NCBI GenBank assembly: GCA_031269135.1
Contig: JAISZP010000060.1
Location: 1 to 6,029, forward strand
DNA from: Deltaproteobacteria bacterium
Lineage (GTDB): Bacteria > Desulfobacterota > Desulfarculia > Adiutricales > Adiutricaceae
DNA: 6,029 bases
Direction: 5' to 3'
Shown: positions 1-5,640 of the stretch, piece after piece
Numbering within the stretch: the stretch's first letter is position 1
How the letters are laid out: the number at the start of each line of letters is the position of its first letter
The notes under the pieces: generated by a model
What the model was told of the DNA's origin: nothing
Database searches by the model: none
Seen by the model: the letters and a program-made list of their open reading frames with translations, nothing else
Made by a program: the position numbers and the translations under genes

Positions 1-21
1 GCTTTATTGCTTGTGATTCCA

Positions 22-1467
22 TCAGGCCCAGAACTCGGCGATCTTGCGTTGATCCTTTTCGCTCAAAGGGAAGGCCAAGGCGCCGACCAAAAAGATTCCG
101 CCCGACACAAGCAACCCAGGCCAGACGGGATCGAACTTAAACAAAGTGTTGTCGGGCCACTGGCTCTGACCGTAGTACCAAAACAAAACAACGGCTAAAC
201 TTACGGCCATCGACCAAGCGGCGGTTTTCGAGCCGCCCTTTCTCCAAGTGAAGGCCACGATGGTCGGTATGAACAAGCTGGCCGAATTGACCGTAAACGC
301 TATATACAAGACGTTGACGATGTCTTGCTGGTAAATGCCCATATAGCTGGCCAGCACGCCCACCAAAAGAGTGATCACGGTGCTTAAGGCTAAGATGGAT
401 TTTTGACCGGCTGAAGGGTTGATGTAGCGTTTGTAGAGGTCTTGGGTGATGTTGGCGGTGGCGACCAATATGCAGACCGAACCGGTGGACATGACCGCCG
501 CCAATAAGCCGATCAAGATGATTCCTTTTGCGCCCTGGGGCAAAAACTGAGTGATCAAGGCGCTCATTATGGTCTGACCTTCCGGCATGTCAGGGATGAG
601 GATCCGACCGGCCATGCCGAGGTAGGTGCCTGAAGCGGCCACCAACAAGACCATGAAGCCGGCGATGATGGTTCCGACTCTCGCCACTCTTGCGGTTTTC
701 GAGGCGAAGCAGCGGGTGTAGCTATCCATTGAAGAGAAAAAGGTCAAAACAATGGTCACCGACAAGCCCAAAATCGAACCCCAGCCCCAGGCGCCGAGAC
801 TAAAGAAATCCGCAGGCAGGGCGGCGGTCGCAAAAGCGTCGGGAGGCATTTGAAACATTATCACCGGCACCATGACGAAGGCCAAACACGCCATGATGAT
901 TACGGCTTGCGCGGTCCCGGTGATCGTGACGGCGATGAAGCCGCCCAAAGCGGTGTAAAGCACCATGCTCAAAGCCGATATCCAAATGGCGTTGTTCAAA
1001 TCCCAACCCAAAAACGCGCTCAATAACCGCCCCATAGCCAAAAACTGCCCGGCGGTATAGGCGATATAAGCTAAAAATGTGGTGACGGCGGCTATGACTT
1101 GGGTGACGGGTCCATAGCGTTTCTCTATGAGTTCAGGGTAAGTCAGAAAGCCGAATTTCTTGCCGACGGTCTGAATGAGTCCGGTGGAGGTCCCGGCGAA
1201 GAGAAAACAGCCTACCGCCATGGCGCCGCAATACCATACGCCGGTTATGCCCAGCGAGTACGACTTGTCGACGCTTCCGATGACTGACGCGCCGCCGATC
1301 CACGAACTCATCCACAGGCAACTGATCACGAAGCTCCCGGATCTGCGCCCGCCGACGTAGTAGTCGTCCACGTTTTTGCGTTTCTTCAGAGAATAAAGAC
1401 CGATGCCCAGCATGGTCACCAGATAAATAATAACTATTATAGTATCTATAGCCCCAAAATTTTGCAT
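22..1467 (-). CDS. Sodium:solute symporter (SSS family) permease
   Basis: A 481-residue inner-membrane protein, about the usual length for the SSS (SLC5-like) family, which couples Na+ entry to uptake of sugars, amino acids, organic acids or vitamins. It is hydrophobic throughout, with roughly 13 potential membrane segments. Family hallmarks are a first helix from about residue 8, the basic loop KKRKNVDDYYVGGRR at 28-42, the conserved segment WIGGASVIG at 56-64, YTALGGFIAV at 171-180, and the helix-8 region LLAAVMSTGSVCILVATA at 321-338. By analogy with vSGLT, S327 and T328 would be Na2-site ligands (alignment from memory). The TDxxQ-like motif after the GG segment reads TGTAQ (183-187), lacking the acidic residue. 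The ATG at 1467 has GAGGT (1479-1475) seven bases upstream. The gene stands alone, 735 bp downstream of the oxidoreductase operon. Substrate is not determinable; short-chain organic acid or amino acid is a guess. Family call is firm. Confidence 0.93.
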   Translation of the reverse strand: MQNFGAIDTIIVIIYLVTMLGIGLYSLKKRKNVDDYYVGGRRSGSFVISCLWMSSWIGGASVIGSVDKSYSLGITGVWYCGAMAVGCFLFAGTSTGLIQTVGKKFGFLTYPELIEKRYGPVTQVIAAVTTFLAYIAYTAGQFLAMGRLLSAFLGWDLNNAIWISALSMVLYTALGGFIAVTITGTAQAVIIMACLAFVMVPVIMFQMPPDAFATAALPADFFSLGAWGWGSILGLSVTIVLTFFSSMDSYTRCFASKTARVARVGTIIAGFMVLLVAASGTYLGMAGRILIPDMPEGQTIMSALITQFLPQGAKGIILIGLLAAVMSTGSVCILVATANITQDLYKRYINPSAGQKSILALSTVITLLVGVLASYMGIYQQDIVNVLYIAFTVNSASLFIPTIVAFTWRKGGSKTAAWSMAVSLAVVLFWYYGQSQWPDNTLFKFDPVWPGLLVSGGIFLVGALAFPLSEKDQRKIAEFWA

Positions 1468-1519
1468 TATATCTACCTCTATGCTTTTATGTTAAAAGAT
1501 GCGAAGTACGGTTGATGCA

Positions 1520-1550
1520 ATTAAAAAACAGTTTTTGCTTAATTATTCAA
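1520..1550 (-). promoter_or_regulatory. Weak candidate promoter for the symporter gene
   Basis: On the minus strand TTGAAT (1550-1545, four of six matches to the sigma-70 -35 box) is followed after 19 bases by TTTAAT (1525-1520, five of six matches to the -10 box). The spacing is longer than ideal and the area is AT-rich, so chance is a real alternative. It would start transcription about 45 bases upstream of the symporter start codon. Confidence 0.25.
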
Positions 1551-1620
1551 TTCCGGCAAGGATATGAAAGCGCCGTCGGTTCCGCAAGCCGTCTCGCCCT
1601 CTAAATTGCGCTCTCGTCCT

Positions 1621-1639
1621 GGGCGCGATATTCGCGCCC
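1621..1639. repeat. Perfect GC-rich inverted repeat (hairpin)
   Basis: GGGCGCGA (1621-1628) and TCGCGCCC (1632-1639) are exact reverse complements around the 3-base loop TAT. The 8-bp stem is the strongest simple hairpin seen in the window. Neither strand has a proper run of T after it (TTCTATGG on plus, AGGACGAG on minus), so it is not a standard intrinsic terminator. It lies about 155 bp upstream of the symporter start. Confidence 0.6.
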
Positions 1640-1719
1640 TTCTATGGACGCCGCCGACCCCTAGGCCGAATAAGGAACTCCCGCCAGCACAGGTTTGGAA
1701 ACTTCACTCTCAAGACCAG

Positions 1720-1740
1720 GCGCAAGCAAATTTTTTGCGC
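1720..1740. repeat. Small inverted repeat next to the 17-bp array
   Basis: GCGCAA (1720-1725) pairs with TTGCGC (1735-1740) around a 9-base loop. An alternative nested pairing, GCAAA (1726-1730) with TTTGC (1734-1738), is also possible. It lies just before the 17-bp tandem array. Function unknown. Confidence 0.35.
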
Positions 1741-1762
1741 TCATGCTCAATCGTCCAGGCCT

Positions 1763-1898
1763 TCGTTTCGCCCAGGCCGTCTTTTCGTCAAAGCAATCGT
1801 TTCGCCCAAGCCGTCTTTTCGTCAAGGCCATCGTTTCGTCAAAGTCATCGTTTCGTCAAAGTCATCGTTTCGCCAAAGTCATCGTTTCGCCAAAGATG
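1763..1898. repeat. 17-bp tandem repeat array, eight copies
   Basis: Eight contiguous 17-bp units start at 1763, 1780, 1797, 1814, 1831, 1848, 1865 and 1882, with a ninth degenerate unit possible at 1746-1762. The commonest unit is TCGTTTCGTCAAAGTCA (copies 5 and 6 are identical). Copies 1 and 3 share a CGCCCARGCCG type and copies 2 and 4 a TCTTTTCGTCAA type, so copies 1-2 and 3-4 form a 34-bp second-order duplication. Since 17 is not a multiple of three, one array passes through all three codon phases, which argues against coding. There are no spacers, so it is not a CRISPR. It looks like a minisatellite grown by slippage or recombination. Confidence 0.9.
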
Positions 1899-1910
1899 GA
1901 GGCCAAGAGT

Positions 1911-1961
1911 CCTCCAATAGCCTCCAAGAACCTCCAATAACCTCCAAGACTCCTCCAAGAG
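1911..1961. repeat. 10-bp tandem repeat CCTCCAAKAN, about five copies
   Basis: Units starting CCTCCAA begin at 1911, 1921, 1931 and 1941, and after one extra base at 1952. TAG/TAA and GAA/GAC endings alternate, giving a 20-bp superperiod. On the minus strand the unit reads TTGGAGG, like a string of Shine-Dalgarno cores, but no start codon is suitably placed, so I take it as a simple repeat. Confidence 0.8.
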
Positions 1962-1983
1962 CCATCCATGAACCATCCATGAA
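1962..1983. repeat. 11-bp direct duplication CCATCCATGAA
   Basis: CCATCCATGAA occurs at 1962-1972 and again directly at 1973-1983, immediately after the 10-bp array. It looks like a recent slippage duplication. Confidence 0.75.
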
Positions 1984-2044
1984 CCGCTCCCTCGAATCCA
2001 GCCCAGCTGAAATCGGCTGTAAAACGCGTCTCCAGCCTTTTTTC

Positions 2045-2067
2045 TCGGGATCCCGAACCATGTTCGG
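2045..2067. repeat. Two overlapping palindromes
   Basis: TCGGGATCCCGA (2045-2056) is a perfect 12-bp palindrome. It overlaps a hairpin made of CCGAAC (2053-2058), loop CAT, and GTTCGG (2062-2067). The two structures share bases 2053-2056 and so exclude each other. No T-run follows on the plus strand; on the minus strand the next bases are GAAAAAAG. Function unknown. Confidence 0.5.
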
Positions 2068-2080
2068 ATTCAGGGCCTTG

Positions 2081-2122
2081 GGGTTTAGGGTTTAAGGTGT
2101 AAGGTGTAAGGTTTAGAGTTTG
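2081..2122. repeat. 7-bp tandem repeat (GGGTTTA / AGGTGTA)
   Basis: Six contiguous heptamers start at 2081, 2088, 2095, 2102, 2109 and 2116: GGGTTTA twice, AGGTGTA twice, AGGTTTA, then a degenerate GAGTTTG. The first two equal the plant-type telomere unit, but six copies inside a bacterial intergenic region are better seen as a heptanucleotide microsatellite of the kind known in several bacterial genomes. Confidence 0.8.
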
Positions 2123-2189
2123 CCCGTCCCCATCCAAGACTAAGCGAGCGGGAGTCCCAATCGCTCTTTCCATGCAGTCTGCTTGGACT

Positions 2190-2208
2190 AAAAGCCCGAA
2201 CTTCAGGC
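2190..2208 (-). terminator. Candidate intrinsic terminator overlapping the gamma-subunit stop codon
   Basis: Read on the minus strand, GCCTG (2208-2204), loop AAGTT, CGGGC (2198-2194) forms a 5-bp stem with one G-T pair, directly followed by TTTT (2193-2190). The gene's TGA (2205-2203) lies inside the stem and loop. The stem is short, so termination would be weak, but it is at the right place for the end of the four-gene operon. Confidence 0.4.
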
Positions 2209-2736
2209 CGCCGCAGCCCAGCCCTTCTCCAAGGCCAGGGCGTTTTTCGGGTTGATTTTGCCCTTTTCGCTGAAATAGTTCTCCAAGCCCTGTAGGACCG
2301 CCTCTTTTTCAAACAGGGCGCTTTTAGCCATCGCCGCTCCCAGCAAAATGATGTTGACGGCTCTCGGGTTTTCCAACTCTTCGGCCAAGGCGTTGGCCGG
2401 AACCCCGACGCGGACTATATCCGAGCGATATTTGCGTCCACTGGCCGCCAAAGAAGTGTTGACGATCAAAATCCCGCCAGGTTTCATCATAACCTCAAAC
2501 TTTTCGACGGACGGATCGTTCATGGCCACTAAAAGATCGATATTTCTGACGAAAGGACTGGCGATCGGCTGGCGATCGATCTTGATGTTGCAGTTGGCTG
2601 TGCCTCCTCTCATTTCCGAACCGTAGGAGGGCACCCAAGTCACCTCAAGCCCTTCATCCATAGCGATCTTGGCCAATATCAGCCCCGCCGTCAAAACCCC
2701 CTGCCCCCCGAAACCGGAACAAATGATGTCAGTCAT
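2203..2736 (-). CDS. 2-oxoacid:ferredoxin oxidoreductase, gamma subunit
   Basis: A 177-residue protein of the pyruvate/ketoisovalerate oxidoreductase gamma family (KorC/VorC type), the usual length for a stand-alone gamma subunit. Family motifs are plain: SGFGGQGV at residues 7-14, a glycine-rich loop thought to contact CoA, then VTWVPSYGSEMRGGTANC at about 33-50, and a segment starting NPRAVNIILLGA near residue 122. With the other three products it forms the cytoplasmic enzyme that converts a 2-oxoacid and CoA to acyl-CoA, CO2 and reduced ferredoxin. Its ATG overlaps the beta-subunit stop as ATGA (4-bp overlap), and GGAGG lies inside the end of the upstream gene, so translation is probably coupled. 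The tail ends in four alanines before TGA. Family assignment is strong; whether the complex prefers branched-chain 2-oxoacids or 2-oxoglutarate is not shown. Confidence 0.93.
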   Translation of the reverse strand: MTDIICSGFGGQGVLTAGLILAKIAMDEGLEVTWVPSYGSEMRGGTANCNIKIDRQPIASPFVRNIDLLVAMNDPSVEKFEVMMKPGGILIVNTSLAASGRKYRSDIVRVGVPANALAEELENPRAVNIILLGAAMAKSALFEKEAVLQGLENYFSEKGKINPKNALALEKGWAAAA

Positions 2737-3488
2737 TCGCTTTCCTCCTTGCCTAATCCGCTCTCGTCCTTATATTCGCCGGGCACATAGACCGGCAGGA
2801 CCTCGTCTTTGATGCGCTTGACTGCGGCTAACGGCTCCAATCCCCAGTTGGTGGGGCAAGGCGAAACCACCTCGACGAAAGCGTAGCCTATGTCCTGAGT
2901 TTGGCAGCGAAGGGCCTTTTTGATGTAGCCCTTGACCCTGTTTATGCTCGGAACGTCGACGACCGAACCTCTCGCAAGATAAGCGGTAGTCGGAATGGTC
3001 GCCAGAATTTTGATGATGTCCACCGGAAATCCTGTGGTTTTGACGTCCCTGCCGTAGATTGAGGTGGGGGTCTTCTGTCCGGCTATGGTGGTCGGGGCCA
3101 TTTGACCGCCTGTCATCCCGAAATTGCCGTTATTGATGAAAATGACGGAGAATTTCTCTCCCCTCAAAGCGGCATGGATCGTTTCGGCCATGCCGATGGC
3201 CAGGCAGTCTCCGTCGCCTTGGTAAACGACCACCGTCTTATCCGGGCGAGTGCGCTTGATCCCGGTCGCGGTGGCCGGCGCCCGGCCATGCGGGGCCTGG
3301 ATCCAGTCGATTCCGAATGTATCGATCATCCAACACGAGCAGCCGACCGCGCACACGCCGATGGAATCGTCCGAGACGCCGAGTTCATCGAGACATTCGG
3401 CCAGGCAACGATTGACGATGCCGTGACCGCAGCCTGCGCAGTATTTGCTTTCCTCTACCAACAGTTTCGATAAAAGTCTCTTCGGCAT
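2733..3488 (-). CDS. 2-oxoacid:ferredoxin oxidoreductase, beta subunit (thiamine diphosphate binding)
   Basis: A 251-residue catalytic subunit (KorB-like) carrying the thiamine diphosphate site. The N-terminus has the CAGCGHG motif (17-23); C17 and C20, with C50 in VGCSCW and C211 in SPCPTNW, match the four-cysteine pattern that binds the proximal [4Fe-4S] cluster in this enzyme family. HGRAPATATG (67-76) and the TPP/Mg2+ motif GDGD (91-94) ending at NN (119-120) are intact, followed by GMTGGQMAPTT (124-134). The chain thus looks fully functional. The gene starts 1 bp inside the alpha-subunit stop codon (TAATG), with GGAGG just upstream, and ends in a 4-bp overlap with the gamma gene. The last 20 or so residues are charged and variable. 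The enzyme is oxygen-sensitive in known relatives, consistent with an anaerobe. Confidence 0.95.
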   Translation of the reverse strand: MPKRLLSKLLVEESKYCAGCGHGIVNRCLAECLDELGVSDDSIGVCAVGCSCWMIDTFGIDWIQAPHGRAPATATGIKRTRPDKTVVVYQGDGDCLAIGMAETIHAALRGEKFSVIFINNGNFGMTGGQMAPTTIAGQKTPTSIYGRDVKTTGFPVDIIKILATIPTTAYLARGSVVDVPSINRVKGYIKKALRCQTQDIGYAFVEVVSPCPTNWGLEPLAAVKRIKDEVLPVYVPGEYKDESGLGKEESE

Positions 3489-4549
3489 TACAACACCTCC
3501 TTGACCTTGCCGGCCAAGATGTCTTTGGCCAAAGCCAAGAGCCTATCGCTCTCGGGCACTTTGTCTCCCGGGAGATCGGCGTAGACCGGGTAGCGACAAC
3601 GCGCGGCCAAAGCGACGTCCTCGCAGATCTGACCTAAAGCGCTCATCTCGACGGTCAAAAATCCTTTCAAAGAACTAGAGAACTCGCTGAAGGCTTTTTT
3701 AGGGAAAGGCCAAAGAGAAATCGGTCTGATCAGCCCCAATTTAATCCCCTTGTCTCGGCCCAAACGCACCGCCTCTTTGCAGATTCGGCTGGAAATGCCG
3801 TAAGCGACGAATATCAGCTCGGCGTCCTCCGCGCAAAACGCCTCCCAGCGTTCCTCATTGGCCTCGATGGAGTCGAATTTTTTCTTGATGTACTTGTTGA
3901 ACTCGGCTATGTAGTACATGGTGGAGGTGTGTTTTCTGAACTGCCCTCCCTGCTTGCCTTTGAGGGACCACTCAAACCTATCGGGATCAAGCTCGATGAC
4001 GTCAGGAAGATTCACCGGCTCGATCATCTGGCCGATGGCCGCATCCGTTAAAAGCAACACCGGGTTTCGATACTGCTCGGCTTTGTCGAAGGCTAAAGCG
4101 ACTAAATCCACCGTCTCCTGCACCGAATTAGGCGCGAGCACCAACAGGCGATAATCTCCGTGCCCTCCGCCTTTGACGGCCTGCCAGTAGTCGCTTTGCC
4201 CCTGAAAGATGTCGCCTAAACCTGTCCCGTACCTCTGGACGTCGGCGATGACGCACGGCAGCTCAGCCGAGGAAATATACGAGATCCCTTCGTGCAGAAG
4301 AGTGAAGCCTGGACCGGAGGAACTCCCCATGGAGCGTATCCCGGCGGCGCAGGCGCCGTAGATCATGCAGATCCCGGCCACTTCCGATTCGGACTGAACA
4401 AATTGGCCCCCGGCTTGAGCCATACGCCAGGACATATACTCGACCACCTCGCTTTGGGGAGTGATTGGGTACCCTGCATAGAAACGACAACCTGCTCTTA
4501 TGGCGCCTTCCGCCAGAGCCTCGTTTCCTTTCATAAGAACTCTCGCCAT
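3488..4549 (-). CDS. vorB: 2-oxoacid:ferredoxin oxidoreductase, alpha subunit (VorB-like)
   Basis: A 353-residue alpha subunit matching in length and motifs the family usually annotated as 3-methyl-2-oxobutanoate dehydrogenase subunit VorB; a 2-oxoglutarate enzyme (KorA) is the main alternative. Visible features: GNEALAEGAIRAGCRFYAGYPITPQSE (8-34), whose YPITP loop contacts thiamine diphosphate and substrate in relatives; QSESEVAGI starting near residue 52; a GSSSGPGFTLLHEGISY segment at about 75-91; and a stretch reading QSDYWQAVKGGGHGDYR near 117-133. The C-terminal third is the transketolase-C-like domain II. No gamma domain is fused at the N-terminus, which fits the separate gamma gene here. 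The ATG at 4549 follows the ferredoxin stop by 3 bp, and its GGAGG lies in the last ferredoxin codons, so the two are probably translationally coupled. Substrate specificity is inferred only from family naming. Confidence 0.93.
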   Translation of the reverse strand: MARVLMKGNEALAEGAIRAGCRFYAGYPITPQSEVVEYMSWRMAQAGGQFVQSESEVAGICMIYGACAAGIRSMGSSSGPGFTLLHEGISYISSAELPCVIADVQRYGTGLGDIFQGQSDYWQAVKGGGHGDYRLLVLAPNSVQETVDLVALAFDKAEQYRNPVLLLTDAAIGQMIEPVNLPDVIELDPDRFEWSLKGKQGGQFRKHTSTMYYIAEFNKYIKKKFDSIEANEERWEAFCAEDAELIFVAYGISSRICKEAVRLGRDKGIKLGLIRPISLWPFPKKAFSEFSSSLKGFLTVEMSALGQICEDVALAARCRYPVYADLPGDKVPESDRLLALAKDILAGKVKEVL

Positions 4550-4552
4550 AAA

Positions 4553-4759
4553 TCACCCCACCTCCACAATCTCAAAGACGAAGTCGGGACATACCGTAAA
4601 GCAGGCCCCGCAGGCTACGCATTTGTCTTGGTGATGGCCTATGGCCTTGAAACCTTTGGGGTTGGTGTAGTCTGAGACGTACAGCGCCCCTTTTTTGCAG
4701 GCGGCCAGGCAGTAATGGCAAGCCTTACATCGATCGCGATCGACAACGTTTCGTAACAT
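4553..4759 (-). CDS. 4Fe-4S dicluster ferredoxin subunit of the 2-oxoacid oxidoreductase (delta type)
   Basis: A 68-residue small ferredoxin with two complete cluster motifs: C11-x2-C14-x2-C17-x3-C21 and C47-x2-C50-x2-C53-x3-C57-P58, each able to hold one [4Fe-4S] cluster. As first gene of the operon it most likely serves as the delta (KorD/VorD) electron-transfer subunit, passing electrons from the thiamine diphosphate site in the beta subunit to free ferredoxin. I choose the ATG at 4759 because GGGAGGT (4770-4764) sits at ideal distance; an in-frame ATG at 4786 would add nine residues but puts this Shine-Dalgarno sequence inside the gene. The 25-residue linker between the motifs (22-46) is longer than in clostridial-type ferredoxins. 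A KorD-like protein without the oxidoreductase would be called a generic ferredoxin, but the context supports a subunit. Confidence 0.9.
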   Translation of the reverse strand: MLRNVVDRDRCKACHYCLAACKKGALYVSDYTNPKGFKAIGHHQDKCVACGACFTVCPDFVFEIVEVG

Positions 4760-4763
4760 AACT

Positions 4764-4770
4764 ACCTCCC
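4764..4770 (-). promoter_or_regulatory. Ribosome binding site deciding the ferredoxin start
   Basis: GGGAGGT on the minus strand, followed by AGTT and then ATG at 4759. It favours the 68-residue ferredoxin over the longer in-frame alternative. Confidence 0.8.
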
Positions 4771-4893
4771 ATAATCCGGCGATCAAGCCAAATTACCGTT
4801 AAACACAAGTCGTCACAGTTGCGCGGAAGCCGACTGAGGCGGCGGATGATTTCAGTCGCGCCTTTCAGCGGCATTGGCCATACGACCTGGCAT

Positions 4894-5030
4894 GGCTTTT
4901 CCGTAAGCGGTTCTACGCCAGCGGCTCTCGGCAAGCATCTCTTGATAAGCTTCTTGGGCCAAGCGGCTTTCTTTAGGCGGCTCTAGGCAAACCTCTCTCG
5001 GCAAGCCTTTTTAGTCGGCTCTTTGCGAAC
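4894..5030. repeat. Degenerate 14-bp tandem array, about nine copies
   Basis: Units related to GGCTCTCGGCAAGC follow each other at 14-bp steps: 4909, 4923, 4937, 4951, 4965, 4979 and 4993, each matching the best unit at about 8 or more of 14 positions. A further copy with one extra base lies at 4894-4908, and another, after a 10-bp partial unit, at 5017-5030. The motif CTCTCGGCAAGC is exact at 4925-4936 and 4995-5006. The unit itself looks like two heptamers of form GGCNNNC. The array lies between the oxidoreductase operon and its candidate promoter, so it may be transcribed as leader RNA. It has no coding sense and appears older than the 17-bp arrays. Confidence 0.65.
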
Positions 5031-5040
5031 TGTCTTTCTC

Positions 5041-5335
5041 CAAAAACTATCCCAGGACTTTTAAAAATAAGCTTTCCGTCTCACGATGGAAGCATCAAAA
5101 TCCCATATCGGCACGTTTTATAGCAACTATTTATAAGTTTTTACAACGTAAAATAATTAAAATATTAAAATTTAAATTGTCATATAATTATAAAGCAAAA
5201 TTCAAACTAACTTACCAACATATATACATGGTAAAATTATGTCGCGTAAAGAAGAAAAATAAGGTGGAAAGGTGGAAAGAAAAAAAGGGAAAAAAAGAAA
5301 AGAAAAATATGCAAAATAAGCAAAGGGGAAAAATC
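5041..5335. other. AT-rich then purine-rich stretch without a convincing gene
   Basis: Base composition changes sharply at about 5060. Bases 5100-5240 are very AT-rich, with a perfect TATAAT at 5183-5188 on the plus strand but no matching -35 box. From about 5248 to 5307 the plus strand is almost all A and G, with the 8-bp repeat AAGGTGGA in tandem at 5261-5276. A plus-strand open frame from 5177 to 5464 crosses it, but its lysine-rich peptide is what such A/G runs give by chance. No DnaA-box cluster was seen, so I do not call an origin. Confidence 0.5.
5117..5146 (-). promoter_or_regulatory. Candidate promoter for the oxidoreductase operon
   Basis: On the minus strand TTGTAA (5146-5141, four of six matches) is followed after 18 bases by TATAAA (5122-5117, five of six matches). 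It is the best sigma-70-like pair I found upstream of the operon. It would give a leader of about 350 bases containing the whole 14-bp array. The surroundings are AT-rich, so a chance match is possible, and a closer promoter cannot be excluded. Confidence 0.3.
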
Positions 5336-5355
5336 ATGAGACTGAAAAATATACA

Positions 5356-5634
5356 AGTCGGAACTATGTTCTTGCAGTACCTGAAATTTATCGTCTTACG
5401 GTTAAACAGCCGCTATATGATTGACGAGCGTATGTTTTGGCCGCAAATGAAGACTTGCTTTTAGGCGGACAAATCGACAAAAACGTAAAAAAATAGCTGC
5501 ATCCGCCTGAAATTGATTCAGACGCAAACAAAATTGATCGCGGAAAAATATTTGACGACATAAATCTATCAAGTTTCGTGCCAATATCGCCAAGAGGAAA
5601 ACTTGCGAGAAAACTAACACGTCCCGGTAGTCGC
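5356..5634 (+). pseudogene. Decayed unidentified gene, fragment 1
   Basis: In one plus-strand frame the translation has normal protein character but is broken by stops: a stretch beginning SRNYVLAVPEIYRLTVKQ, then TGA at 5422, then RAYVLAANEDLLLGGQID and six more residues, then TAG at 5494, then LHPPEIDSDANKIDRG, followed by KIFDDINLSSFVPISPRG up to the repeat array. TAG at 5494 is one C-to-T change from CAG (Gln) and TGA at 5422 one change from CGA (Arg). Upstream the frame closes at TAA 5317. A different frame offers ATG at 5336 after GGGG for a 42-residue peptide, which may be the original start with a later frameshift. I do not recognise the family. It differs from the minus-strand genes in strand and AT content, suggesting acquired DNA now decaying. 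A chance open frame is the alternative. Confidence 0.45.
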
Positions 5635-5640
5635 CAGCTG

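Larger units (their letters stand above)
1468..2202. other. Repeat-rich intergenic region without a credible gene
   Basis: This 735-bp gap separates the end of the 2-oxoacid oxidoreductase operon from the symporter. It contains, from left to right, the symporter's 5' region, a strong hairpin (1621-1639), a smaller hairpin (1720-1740), a 17-bp tandem array, a 10-bp array, an 11-bp duplication, overlapping palindromes (2045-2067) and a 7-bp array. Short open frames cross it on both strands, but their peptides only repeat the DNA periodicity (for example SFRQS/VKVIVS) and none has a good ribosome binding site or a recognisable domain. I see no tRNA, rRNA or known riboswitch. Confidence 0.7.

Noticed and set aside
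1763..1898. CRISPR array
   Set aside because: Units are only 17 bp and directly adjacent, with no spacers of unique sequence and no cas genes nearby.
1564..1940. Two plus-strand open frames over the 17-bp array with a repetitive peptide
   Set aside because: They are open only because the repeat unit lacks stops in these phases. There is no domain and no convincing ribosome binding site, and the 17-bp period rotates through all codon phases.
2081..2122. True telomere or eukaryotic contamination
   Set aside because: Only two exact GGGTTTA units occur, inside a sequence flanked by bacterial operon genes with Shine-Dalgarno sites.
1862..2173. Minus-strand open frames of 103 and 60 residues across the 10-bp and 7-bp arrays
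   Set aside because: The peptides are made of repeat translations (TLNLTPYTLNPKP, tryptophan- and glycine-rich repeats) and match no family; most likely chance.
4760..4786. Longer N-terminus for the ferredoxin (start at 4786)
   Set aside because: It would place the strong GGGAGGT site inside the coding region; the start at 4759 has ideal spacing to it and gives the usual ferredoxin N-terminus.
5041..5250. Replication origin in the AT-rich region
   Set aside because: No cluster of DnaA boxes, no replication genes and no iterons at regular spacing were seen; AT-richness alone is not enough.
5177..5464. Plus-strand 95-residue lysine-rich open frame
   Set aside because: It spans a low-complexity A/G run and lacks a ribosome binding site at its start. 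Protein-like text in 5356-5634 lies in a different frame.
5402..5620. Minus-strand 72-residue open frame over the decayed gene
   Set aside because: It lies antisense to more protein-like plus-strand text, has no ribosome binding site and no recognisable motif.
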